Source: Otis tarda | Lineage: Eukaryota; Chordata; Aves; Otidiformes; Otididae | Assembly (NCBI GenBank): GCA_026413225.1 | Contig: CM048554.1 | Location: 56,627,463-56,691,462 of the forward strand | Direction: 5' to 3' | DNA length: 64,000 nt | Shown: positions 1-9,224 of the stretch, one piece after another | How positions within the stretch are numbered: position 1 is the stretch's first letter | How the letters are laid out: every line of letters starts with the position of its first letter | Notes under the pieces: model-generated | The model's database searches: none | What the model saw: only the letters and a program-made list of their open reading frames with translations | Told to the model about the DNA's origin: nothing | Made by a program: the position numbers and the translations under genes

Positions 1-59
1 TCATCCCTTGGAAAGCATTTTGTGGTATAGTTGTCATACGCAAGTTATCGCAGAGCTCC
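1..59 (-). CDS. LHCGR: LHCGR exon 6, partial (cut by window edge)
   Basis: The first 59 nt of the exon follow the acceptor cccctcctaaag. The segment encodes ELCDNLRMTTIPQNAFQGM, the LRR with the conserved CDNL...TTIP.NAFQGM signature of LHCGR. The exon continues past position 1. The intron separating it from exon 5 is only 83 nt (60-142). Confidence 0.94.
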
Positions 60-142
60 CTTTAGGAGGGGAAAAAAAAGTTATTTTGTCAGCGATCCAG
101 GAACAAGATGGAAAAGCTGGGTTAGGTTGGGTCTCTACTTAC

Positions 143-217
143 AAAATAAAATGAGCTTCTAATGAGAATATCTGTGTCAGATCTGGAAATTGTCTTATTC
201 CAGTGTTACAAATGCTC
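143..217 (-). CDS. LHCGR: LHCGR exon 5 (LRR)
   Basis: 75 nt exon with acceptor ...tgtttttctctag (above 217) and donor GTAAGTAGAG (ending at 142). It encodes residues 129-154 with [17 protein letters not shown], matching the strongly conserved SICNTGI...FPD LRR segment of LH receptors. Phase 2 at both ends. Only 29 nt separate its upper edge from a plus-strand exon at 247-318, so its own acceptor and the acceptor of the antisense exon lie back to back. Confidence 0.95.
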
Positions 218-246
218 CTAGAGAAAAACATAATTTCTATTTACAG

Positions 247-318
247 GAGAAAAGATTGCCAGAGTGGATGCAACAAGAAGCCAACTCAGTAGGTATGAGT
301 TTAACAATGCTTTAAAAG
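247..318 (+). CDS. Antisense gene, exon A (degenerate EF-hand-like)
   Basis: 72 nt between acceptor tttctatttacag (ends 246) and donor GTAAGTGAC (starts 319). One frame is open: two leading bases complete a codon from an exon outside the window, then 23 codons, then a trailing G. The translation includes KIARVDATRSQLSRYEFNNA. The D-A-T-R-S...L-S-R-Y-E-F spacing recalls an EF-hand loop lacking the central glycine position, so calcium binding is doubtful. It lies in LHCGR intron 4. Confidence 0.6.
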
Positions 319-782
319 GTAAGTGACAAATATAATAATTTTTAATTAGGCTCCAATTACGTTTGCAAGACCTGTAAAAATTAAGTTTTGTAGCATCCTC
401 AAGCAGTGTCCTGGAGAAGCAGCATATGTTCTCTCTACATTAAGTACAAGGAGGAGATTTTAGTTACCCCTTTCGCATAGTACCTTGTTTATCTGAAAGC
501 TTTATTCTAGAAATAAGCACTCAGCCAAACTAATTTGCAGACTTCACTACTGTTGTGTCCATTACTGCCCTGCCCTGGGTTACTTTATTTTCTTGCCTAT
601 TAAAAGACCTCACTGTTGGTTAAACTGGACATTAAAGCTATCGTAAATGATGTATGTACTTTCAGTGTACCGTAATGCATGAAAAACTTTTTTTCCTTCT
701 ATTCCTTTCTGTAACTTGTCCATGCCTTGAGAAGGAAAAAAAAAAAAAAAGCAAACAGAAAAGAAACAGAACTTTTTCTTAC

Positions 783-857
783 AAGTATTTTAGCCGTGGA
801 AGGTTTCTGAATGCTCCGTCCTCGATGTGCAACAGATTTTTCGTGTTCAGGATTAGT
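783..857 (-). CDS. LHCGR: LHCGR exon 4 (LRR)
   Basis: 75 nt exon with acceptor ...cctcattacag (just above 857) and donor GTAAGAAAAAG (below 783). It encodes residues 104-129, including [16 protein letters not shown] and RNLPRLKYL. This is the LRR corresponding to the mammalian NTKNLRYIEPGAF segment. Phase 2 at both ends; the last codon TT|G gives Leu with exon 5. A plus-strand ORF over this stretch is a shadow. Confidence 0.95.
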
Positions 858-2740
858 CTGTAATGAGGGAAAAGTATTTCAGTATTACAATACATTTGGG
901 AGAGTCCTGAATTTTAGTAGCAATTGGCCTTGTCAGAAAAGAGTCAAGTGCAGAACATGGCAGAAGGCTCTCCTGCTGTGAACAAACTTTCTACAAATAT
1001 ACCACGAGTGCATTTTGAAGCAGTATTGGTAATAATAACGGCCTGTAAAAAGATAACAGCTAACAGTTACCTGAATTCTCATGGTTCACTGAGCTGACAT
1101 GATCTGGCCTGGATATCCTGGTCACTGGTGGGAGTTAGCATTTTGCCTTCATCTGCTGGTTCTTTGGGATGTGTGGTCTGGGCTTGTGGTGTGCCTGATG
1201 CAGTGAGCTCCTGCTTTACCACAGGGGCTCAGAGGGATGAGCATGCTACTGTGACAATGACTGTGCCTCCACCAGTGCTTTTGGAGGTGGGGCTGTGCAA
1301 GGAGTCTGAGCTCTGTGTGTGTGTGTGGATGCCTGGTCCTTGCCCCGTGAGCAGATCCCTTTGCATCATCCTTTGTTTCCATTGTATTACTGATGCTCTG
1401 CCTAGCCAGGAAAGGCAGTTCCTCAGATGTTTAAACTCTTAGAGCCCCAAGGACTGCATTAGAGCAGTGGCTAGTAGCAACAGATGCCTGCTTAGATCTG
1501 CAGAAACTGGGAGATGGAGAGAAGTGTGTGAGAAATACTGTTTACTAGTGGTTGCTCAAAAATGGAACAGGCTCTCTCAATCAAGGAGCGCTTTCTGCAA
1601 CTATACTATCTGATAAACCTATATGTTTGCATAAAAGCCCAGCAGCCGTAGTCCGGCTCCCTCTCTACGCACGATTTACAAAATTCAAAGGTTTTAGCAT
1701 ATGAAACTGCAACAACAGTTCAAATCCAAGAATGCTATTGAACCCACCTACCCTGATCATCCACTGAAAGTGGCCTTGAGTGCAGCTTGGGACATCAAGC
1801 CCTTGCAATGTGAGGCATGTAGAGCACTCAGGATTCAAACAGGTTTTCTTGCCAGCCTCCTGCAGCTCTTCAGTGGTCTTGCTTAGCTTTTGGTTTCAGC
1901 AAATGACAAGCTATCCATAAACTCTAGGTAGGGACCAAATAGTTTATTCCTTCCCTAAACCCACCACTGATTCTAGTGGAAGTTGGTCCCAATCAGAGGT
2001 GGGCCAATCTATATCTCGTGCTTATTTGAGTGAATAATTGGCTTCAATGGAGTTCACATATGAAAAAAAAAAAAAAAAGACAGATTTGTCCTTACTCAGT
2101 TACACCATTTTTAAGCCACTCACTGATTATGCTCTGTGAAAAAGGCAGTAATGAGATATTGAATCAGATTCATAGTTTCTAATTTCACTAAATATTTTGG
2201 AGCATTCTCCTAGTCATCCCTTTAACCGTCTCTCTCTCTCTCTCTCAGATGCCTGTGCTATGCAGGTCAAGTTTAAAAACAGCACATGTTCTGTTTGAGT
2301 AATGTTGTAGTGCTCAAAAGAAAAGCTACACATACTAAGCATCTGTATTTAAATACTGTAGGGCTTTGAAAACCGCATCTTCAAAAAGGAAGATTTTTCT
2401 TATCTGTTGTCACCTTGAATTGTTTCCCCCCTTAGAAAGCTCGACAGTGCCAGCAGAAGTAGACACAGAGCTCCACTCCTGTCACTGAGCTCACTGAAAG
2501 CAGTGGGACTTCCTATGCGTGGATGTCTTTGCATGACTTAGATGTCCAAGGCTAGACCTTACAAAGTGCTCGCTATTTTATAAAGTACTTTGGAGAGAAA
2601 TGTTTCTCATCAGTAGACCTAATCCAAAGCCAGCCAAAGTAATAGCGAAAAATTTGGTCCAAGAATACTTCTCTGCAGACTGTTTACTCCTTGATGATTC
2701 TAAATCACGACATGGATGCCTTTCTTTAACTGATGCTTAC
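858..2740. other. LHCGR intron 3, no further gene
   Basis: 1883 nt without additional exons recognised on either strand. It contains an A-run near 2061-2078, a short TG run (about 1314-1327) and the TC microsatellite. Open frames here have no splice-site or domain support. Confidence 0.7.
2229..2246. repeat. (TC)9 microsatellite
   Basis: Pure TC dinucleotide run inside LHCGR intron 3. Confidence 0.9.
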
Positions 2741-2815
2741 ATTTCAGACAAAGTGGGAAGGCTGTCAAATGCGCCTGCTTCTATTCTCTCCAGGGAGTCA
2801 CTCTGAGAGATTTCA
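2741..2815 (-). CDS. LHCGR: LHCGR exon 3 (LRR)
   Basis: 75 nt exon with acceptor ...cattacag (just above 2815) and donor GTAAGCATC (2732-2740). It encodes residues 79-104 with EISQSDSLERIEAGAFDSLP, an LRR of the hormone-binding ectodomain. The mammalian counterpart has an N-linked glycosylation sequon (Asn-Leu-Ser) at the end of this exon. Here the aligned residues are Pro-Thr-Leu-Ser, so the sequon is absent. Phase 2 at both ends, as in neighbouring exons. Confidence 0.95.
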
Positions 2816-2906
2816 CTGTAATGAAAAAGGCAAACACAAAGCAATACATTAACAGAAAAGATACCAGAAATCAGCTTTCCGCTTTGTATTTCCTTCTTTT
2901 ATACAG

Positions 2907-3048
2907 AGTTGTTCAACCCCACTCCCCAATTCTTGTTCGGCAGCAGCGTCCATGCCTCGCCTGAGACATGCGGAGAGCCCGTGCCAGCAGGGTTTGACAG
3001 TGACCAGCCTTTTGCTGTCTTGGCAGAGGGGTACGCCAGCCCTCTGCA
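2907..3048 (+). CDS. Antisense gene, exon B
   Basis: 142 nt with a strong pyrimidine-rich acceptor tccttcttttatacag (ends 2906) and donor GTAAGTATC (starts 3049). G from exon A plus AG makes a Glu codon, then 46 open codons, then CA carried to exon C. The peptide includes LFNPTPQFLFGSSVHASPE and DSDQPFAVLAEGYASPL, with no recognised domain. A second frame is also open, but it does not fit the phase of exon A. It lies in LHCGR intron 2, 91 bp from LHCGR exon 3. A 25-bp tandem repeat follows about 150 bp downstream. Confidence 0.62.
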
Positions 3049-3196
3049 GTAAGTATCTCCGTAACAGCCAATCTCCATTTTCTCAGTAAATTGTCGGTAA
3101 GGCAGCAACTAAGGGTCAGAACTAATGCAATCGGAGTGAGCCCAAGCCTGTGAGCCTTTTGCTCCTATCCTTGGTCCCGCTTAGTGAATTTATTTG

Positions 3197-3251
3197 CATG
3201 GGCAAGGATGTAGATAACGTTCATGGGCAAGGATGTAGATAATGTTCATGG
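3197..3251. repeat. 25-bp tandem repeat, 2.2 copies
   Basis: Unit CATGGGCAAGGATGTAGATAA followed by a C or T and GTT. Copies lie at 3197-3221 and 3222-3246 with one C/T difference, then a partial third copy CATGG. Within LHCGR intron 2. Confidence 0.95.
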
Positions 3252-4385
3252 TGCTTCATACACTATTATTAAGTCGGGATGATGGTCATCTAATCCACAA
3301 ATGTAGAAATACACAAATATGCAATCAGTGCACTTCATGAATAATTTTTGGATTTTAATGCCATTTTCATTATCTGCATGCAAACTGAAAGCAAGAGACT
3401 CTTTTTCATCATTACACCATCCAACACGACTGTTTTTGTGGGCACTGTTGGATTTTGATGTACTGATGCTCCTATTCCACACTGGTAGTTAAGAATAACC
3501 AATGCTGAATTTAGAGAAAAAAAAAATCTGCTTACTTGATGCTTGTTAAATGCCTGCTAGATTAAGATTTATGGGGCTACACAACATTGACTCCTGAAAG
3601 TAAAGAGTATATATTGATGCGTATATAGGGGAAAGGTCTTCAAAACAGTGCTTTTCTTGACAGAATTGACTGGAAGGGCATACAAACTAAATATAAGATT
3701 ACAGACTGTCAATAAAAAAATATTTTCTAAACATCTGGAACGCATCTACAAAATCAGAGTCAGTATTGTCACAGTCCTGAGAGTTATCTTATTTCAACTG
3801 TCATTATGAGAAAACAATTCTTATTGGTGTTGATACAGAATGAATTATTTTTTTCATTTGTAGTGGAAAAGGGGGATGCACACTAGAAATCATATTTAAA
3901 CATGTATGTATTTCTTACAGAAATATTCATGATTTTTTCCATAATCAGGATTCAGTGAGATTGGTATTACACTAGTTACTCATAAACGAAAGATGGATGT
4001 AGAACAAGTGGCCTGCTGGGTACCTGATCCTCAGAGACTCATGGACTCAGTGCCTGCTCACAGAACTTGAAGACTCTTTCAGGTTTGGGGTCTGAAACAT
4101 GGTCCTTTCATGGGATCCCTCCTGTCTGCCACTGGCTTACCATTTACCTATGTTGGAATGACTTATGGCACTGAGAATAACTTATTATCTTATTTGCAGG
4201 TGGTGATAAGTTGCCAAATAGATGATTTAGAGATTTATGATTTAAAAATATGTATTTTTCAAAGTAACGCTAAATCTGAATAAAATTCAGATATAGATTT
4301 ACTTCAGATGAATACATCAATTTCTGTGCTATTAATTTGGAGAGATATATTAAAAAAACACAAATCAATTAAATTCTCTTTACAG

Positions 4386-4471
4386 AAGGGAAAATGCCAA
4401 TGAGCAAAAGATTCTCTGTGAAGAACAGGATATGCATGCAGCTTGGGAAAGCTTAGCCTCGAGTCATATAG
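4386..4471 (+). CDS. Antisense gene, exon C
   Basis: 86 nt with acceptor aaattctctttacag (ends 4385) and donor GTAGGAGAA (starts 4472), the weakest donor of the set. CA from exon B plus A gives Gln, then 28 open codons, then a trailing G. The peptide includes ENANEQKILCEEQDMHAAWE, acidic and probably helical. The following intron is only 127 nt. Confidence 0.6.
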
Positions 4472-4598
4472 GTAGGAGAAACTTTGTAGATTTAAGTTGG
4501 TCTCCCATCTGAAAATGATAAGTTCTCATGAAGCATTCAGATGCAAGTGAATGCAAGAATACAATGCTGTTGGATGCTACTATAACGCTTTGTTGCAG

Positions 4599-4655
4599 TG
4601 GAATTCATGCAGCAGAGTTCAGCTTATTTTCTACTTGCTAGAGCTACAAAAACAC
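4599..4655 (+). CDS. Antisense gene, exon D
   Basis: 57 nt with acceptor acgctttgttgcag (ends 4598) and donor GTAAGTTTA (starts 4656). G plus TG gives Val, then 18 open codons (EFMQQSSAYFLLARATKT) and a trailing C. It sits 127 nt after exon C inside LHCGR intron 2. Confidence 0.6.
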
Positions 4656-5669
4656 GTAAGTTTATACTTTGGCCAAAATTGTTTAACCAATGAGCACTAA
4701 AAGCTAAACTTTTAGTCCAGTTGAGTCTATTCAGGCATTTTCATTACCCTCACCCTTTCAGTCTTTGCCTTCAAGAACGGACCACGAAAGGGTTTCCACC
4801 TTTCTCTTTTTGTTTCCTTGAAACTAAATTACATGACATCTAATATCTATTTGAATATATGATGCACGATGCACATTTCATAGGTGAAGAGAAGTATAAA
4901 AAGTGCACCTTGAAAAGAAAGTGGCATCACTTGTGCTGCTGCTTAGGTTCTGGGGGGAGATCACTCCCCTGTTCTGCACTGCACTGTTGTGTCATCAACT
5001 TTGTGCTTTAGAGACCACTCAATGCAGGTAGAATGAAAAATAGTAAATAAGGGAGACCCAAGCCTGCTCTCTTTCAGCTGGAATAACAAAAAAATAAGGG
5101 CAGGAGTGGTCAGATGGGCTCTATGGTCTGAGACCTTGATATAAAATAGGTACAAAGCCAAGGTAGGGGAAGCAACACAGAGCCGGTGTGCAACATTACA
5201 GCACTTGTACATCAAAAGATCCAAGAAAGGGTTCAGTCCTACTGATCCCCTGCCAAGCTTATCTCCCGGTGCAAAACGCCAAAGAAATATCTTAGTTGGG
5301 TACTACATAAATGTATAATCACAGAATGCCATAGCTATCACGGGAGTGATAATGTTTTATGATAGAAACCTATCTCCTCTGCCAATCAAAAGCACCTGCC
5401 ATCAGTTACTAAGCTGCATCCAGTTCTCCCCAACATGATTAATATTTCATTACGTGAACAAATGTTGAAAATCAGACCTTTTCAAAGAATCTTTTATATA
5501 CTGCTTTTAAGAAAAGAAATGCTATTTTTATCCTTTCCCAGTGTTTTTTTTTTCACCAATAGTATGTTTTAGCAACACATTTTCACATTATTGTAAAAAG
5601 ATGTTATTTGAGATGGAGGTTGATGTTAGAATTTCTAGCAAGAAATTAAGGAAAATTTTGTCAACTTAC

Positions 5670-5741
5670 ATGATGTAGGCATCTCTAAGTCCTTCAAACG
5701 CGTGTGATGGGATTACTTTTACAGGCAGATGAGTAAATGAT
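5670..5741 (-). CDS. LHCGR: LHCGR exon 2 (first leucine-rich repeat)
   Basis: 72 nt exon with acceptor ...cttttttgcag (just above 5741) and donor GTAAGTTGA (5661-5669). It encodes residues 55-79, including LPVKVIPSHAFEGLRDAYI, closely parallel to the mammalian LHCGR exon 2 segment (LPVKVIPSQAF). The length of 72 nt is that of exon 2 throughout the glycoprotein-hormone receptor family. It forms the first LRR strand and turn of the hormone-binding solenoid. Phase 2 at both ends, joining exon 1 (GC|A) and exon 3 (AT|T). Too short to appear as a stand-alone ORF. Confidence 0.95.
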
Positions 5742-6014
5742 CTGCAAAAAAGAAGAGAGAGGAAAGGGTTGTAAGGCACGGGGTTTTCTTGTTTACAGAC
5801 TGTACTGATACAGTGGGCAGAAAAACAAAAAAACATAAAGCTACTTTATTTCACCTGCAGTTCTCTGTACCTCTGGGGCCTGATCCATTTACCATCGATC
5901 TCAGTTAGACAGAATTCAAAGGATATTGGGTCAGTTCCACAACTAATCACCATCAAATCAATAATCATAACCTAATAAGTAAATTAACAGCCTGATGGTC
6001 TGCTACATTCACAG

Positions 6015-6040
6015 ACAAAGGAAGCTATAGGCTATTTAAC
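6015..6040 (+). CDS. Antisense gene, exon E (26-nt microexon candidate)
   Basis: Only 26 nt, bounded by acceptor tgctacattcacag (ends 6014) and donor GTAAGTTCC (starts 6041). C plus AC gives His, followed by KGSYRLFN, ending on a codon boundary. That is exactly the phase needed for exon F to stay open: joining exon D directly to exon F would stop after ten codons. The short length makes it the least certain exon. It lies in LHCGR intron 1, 273 bp beyond exon 2. Confidence 0.5.
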
Positions 6041-6715
6041 GTAAGTTCCCCAGAAAAAGTGGCTTTCATGTAAATCTTTTTCTCTATAAAACAGTATCTT
6101 TGCATTCTCTGGACCATATTCTTCTCTCAGAAATATCCCTGTAGTGCTGCAGCATGGCACCCGGAATTCACTGGCAATGCCCTGGCTGTGTACAAGTGTA
6201 GAAGAGATAAAAATCAGGCCTGATACGGTGGATTTTGGTTTTTTTGTGGGTTTTTTTTTGTTTGTTTGGTTTTTTTTAATAAGAAATTGCACCAGTGTGG
6301 TTAGTTGATTAAAAGCAAGTGTACATTTTCCTTTTCAATTTTTTAATTACTCTGACTGAGAAGTTAACAATGATGTGGAAGACAGATCTGCATTTTACCA
6401 TTCCACTCCACATCTGAATCACAGTACTTCTACCAGACAATTTATTTAGCCATGACCACACTCTCCTTGATAATGGCCACAGGAAAATATTTAAGATATT
6501 TCAAGACGTTATCTCTGTGCAAACAGATAATTGCTCTATTTTCCTCTTTAATTACAAGTATCTAGTCAGAGACATTTGTTTCCCATCCTTAAAAACCCTC
6601 TCTCAAGGTTTTTTCACTGAAATGTTTCCATGCTATTTATAAAACCTGCTTTTTTTTTCCCTTTGTTGTCATAATCCTTTATATGAAGACAATTAAAAAT
6701 GTTTATCAACTTATA

Positions 6716-6738
6716 CATATATATATATATATATATAT
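6716..6738. repeat. (TA)n microsatellite
   Basis: About eleven AT units inside LHCGR intron 1. Confidence 0.9.
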
Positions 6739-6809
6739 GAACACATCATGCCCACACAATATAGGGGCAAGCTGTCAAATGTATTTGTGTCTTGGGGTCA
6801 CTGGATGCA

Positions 6810-6985
6810 CTAGGGAGCCTGGCAGTCAATTTCTAGCTATGTTCCAAACAGTCTGTTTGATCTTTGGCAAATAATTTCATTTCCTTACACCTTGACTCCC
6901 TGTCAGTAAACTGGGAATAACAGCGCTTCCCTACCTAATAGGGATGTTGTAAGGATATATATGTTTTTGACACCATTGTGACTGG
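6810..6985 (+). mobile_element. MIR-like SINE remnant
   Basis: Diverged match by eye to the MIR/CORE-SINE body. It has GATCTTTGGCAAATAATTTC, then a 'cctcagtttcc..ctgtaaaatgggaataa' equivalent (ctgtcagtaaactgggaataa), then 'acctaatagggatgttgtaaggat'. Old and fragmentary; the boundaries are approximate. Confidence 0.65.
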
Positions 6986-8969
6986 GTCATACCTGTCTCT
7001 AGATGGATGCTGGCATGTTGTGTTGTGTGTGAGGTTTGGTTAAATCAGAAATGAAACTAAAAGTCAAGTGCCTTGAGAAATCTGTTTGCCCCTGAAGGGA
7101 CAGACAGGTAGAGATAAGCCTGCAGTAGGGCTCAATACTCTGAAAACAACTTCAGGAAGAAGTAGAAAGTAGAAGATGAGGAATTCCCACTCTATAACCC
7201 TGCCAATGGGAACATCGGAACTGCAAAAAATATTACCATTTAGAAAAGAAACACAGAAGTACCAAAAAACCCCCAGGTTTTGGCTCTTAATTTCCTCAAA
7301 ATCTTCAGCCCAGGAGCCTCCTACCTCCCTGTGATGTGCCAGCGAGCAGCGTGGTGGCTGTAAATTCCCATATTGCGCAGCTCGGAGTGACCTGCTCCTT
7401 CCTGCCTCCAGAAAGCCTTTGGCAACGGTGCTTCCAGCTTAGCCACTTCAGCTATGCAATTAAATTTAAGTGGCACGACCCAGCACTTTTAATATGTATT
7501 GTAGTTAAACTGCATGATGGCACTTAATCCATTCTGTATTTCAACTTCATTGGTTTTTGTTTTGTAATTCTCCTGAGTTCACCGTGATAGCTGGCACTGT
7601 GAACTCATCTCCATTGACACTACCTTGTCCCATTAAGCATCTCACAAAACAGCAAAAACAAAGGAAAAAGGCAATTCATAATCAGCCTTCTCTCTTAATC
7701 CTCAAAATACTGGTGTAGCACACATAGATGCTTCCACAGTGATAAAGACATCTTAAATTCACCAGAGGTGAATGTTCCCATCCCTGTTCTTGTCCATTTT
7801 ACCTTTGTGGTTTGTATCTCAAACCCTGCCTCTGTTAAAGGGAAACATGTTCATTTAGATGTCTCTTTCTATACTCAAAACATTGCGAAGAAGATCTTTT
7901 AGGTTGCCGAGCACAATCCAGCCTGTGTATATGTATAAGCATTTAGGTTAATAGAGTTTTGAACTGGTGGTTGCAGGCTTAATTTTTTCCAGAGCGCCCA
8001 GTAAAGTGAGGCCTTCTCTCATGTGTTGAAGTCTCCGCTATTGTACATGACTGATGTCTTTGATAGCACACAATGAAACTCAAGCAGGTACTGGCAGGAA
8101 TTAAATATTGATTTCTGTCTGATAGCACTCAGATTGTGATACCCAGGTGTGACCAGTTATTCATCTCTCAGACCTGAGAAAGCTTTTGACAAAAAAAAGA
8201 AGGAACAAACTGGGTTTTACAAAGCTACAAAGCTTTTATCCATCTGACTGGCCCACGCTACCAGCCTGACTTCTACACTCATGAAAGGAGGGACGCATCC
8301 ATCTTTAATACCAGTTACCAGCGCCAGTTTGAAAGAGTCTTGTTAGTTAAAGGATGAACTTTTCACTTTTAAGAAAAACTGTAATGTTTCTGTCGTCGTT
8401 AATACATCACAACTTGTATGCTTGTACTCACTCCTGCCATTCAGCAGCTGACAATACCTTGGCTCCAGATTAATTGTGGGACTTTTCATCCTTGGAGAAA
8501 CGACGGACAGAAAGGAGCGGGGAGCCAGCCAGCCTTCTTGGCGTTCACCAGCCCTTAGTGTTTCTATAAATCAAGCTTGGTTTTCAAGGTACATCATTCT
8601 AGGCAGTAACGTGTGAAATGGCCAGGCAAAATACGTGTAAGACTATACAAGCACATCAGGAGAGACAGGAACAGCACCTAGATTGACCAAATCCTGTCCT
8701 TGCCTGCTAGCTAAAATACTGTCCTTCTCTCTTCAGCTAGCATTTGTTTCCTGTATATTTGTTTTGCAGTCATAAATTTAGAGTGGATTTTTCACAGGGA
8801 TTGTTATCTTCCTGTTACCGGGACTAGTAGGGACCACCTTCTGCTTCCTCTGCTGTGAATGTATAGATGGAGCAGTAAGAGCTCTTTAGAAAATGTCCAT
8901 GGGGCGGTCTAACCCAAGGCTACAGTGGCATAAAACCACTGTTGTTCTTTTTTTCCTTTTTTGCTTCAG

Positions 8970-9224
8970 GGATACAGCAGAGGCAACTTGACTCAACTTG
9001 ACAACAATTTTTATCTGCCAAAGGATAAGCTTCTGCTCCTGCGCTACCACATAGACTCAAGCTCCAAGAGACGTATTGGAGAGGTCCAGATGCCTAAAGA
9101 CTGCAGGATGACCGGCAGTCCTGTTGATGAGGAATCAAAGCCCAAGTCCACTCACACCACTGGAGAAAATCTCTGCATTACAGAATTCACCTTTTGCAAA
9201 AAACCCGATTGGTTGAATGGATAA
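8970..9224 (+). CDS. Antisense gene, terminal exon F with stop codon
   Basis: 255 nt after a long pyrimidine tract and acceptor (tttttccttttttgcttcag, ends 8969). The frame is open from GGA for 84 codons and ends in TAA at 9222-9224. It includes NLTQLDNNFYLPKDKLLLLR, a Ser/Lys/Arg patch SSSKRRIGEV, and the C-terminus CKKPDWLNG. The segment is polar and basic, with no recognised domain. A variant polyadenylation signal ATTAAA lies at 9228-9233, very close to the stop, and its use is uncertain. It lies in LHCGR intron 1, 3.4 kb from LHCGR exon 1. Confidence 0.63.
   Translation, partial: GYSRGNLTQLDNNFYLPKDKLLLLRYHIDSSSKRRIGEVQMPKDCRMTGSPVDEESKPKSTHTTGENLCITEFTFCKKPDWLNG

Larger units (their letters stand above)
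6041..8969. other. LHCGR intron 1, middle part
   Basis: Intronic to both LHCGR and the antisense gene. Apart from the TA microsatellite and the MIR-like remnant I see no feature. Confidence 0.6.
247..9224 (+). other. Unrecognised multi-exon protein-coding gene antisense to LHCGR (3' part)
   Basis: Six plus-strand segments, each with a consensus acceptor and, for the first five, a GT donor (four are GTAAGT). They join with every junction phase-compatible into one open frame of 211 codons plus TAA: 247-318, 2907-3048, 4386-4471, 4599-4655, 6015-6040, 8970-9224. They lie only in LHCGR introns 4, 2 and 1 and never overlap an LHCGR exon. The first segment starts mid-codon, so earlier exons lie before position 1. 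I do not recognise the protein. The first segment (DATRSQLSRYEF) resembles a degenerate EF-hand loop one residue short. The C-terminal half is basic and polar, with no membrane segment. Chance assembly of six in-frame, well-spliced segments is unlikely, but there is no transcript evidence here. From memory, unverified, human STON1-GTF2A1L transcripts run antisense across LHCGR. Confidence 0.68.

Noticed and set aside
2160-2200. Alternative LHCGR exon 3 candidate starting TGAAATTAGA
   Set aside because: Starts like the expected exon but diverges at once; the true exon 3 with full-length match is at 2741-2815.
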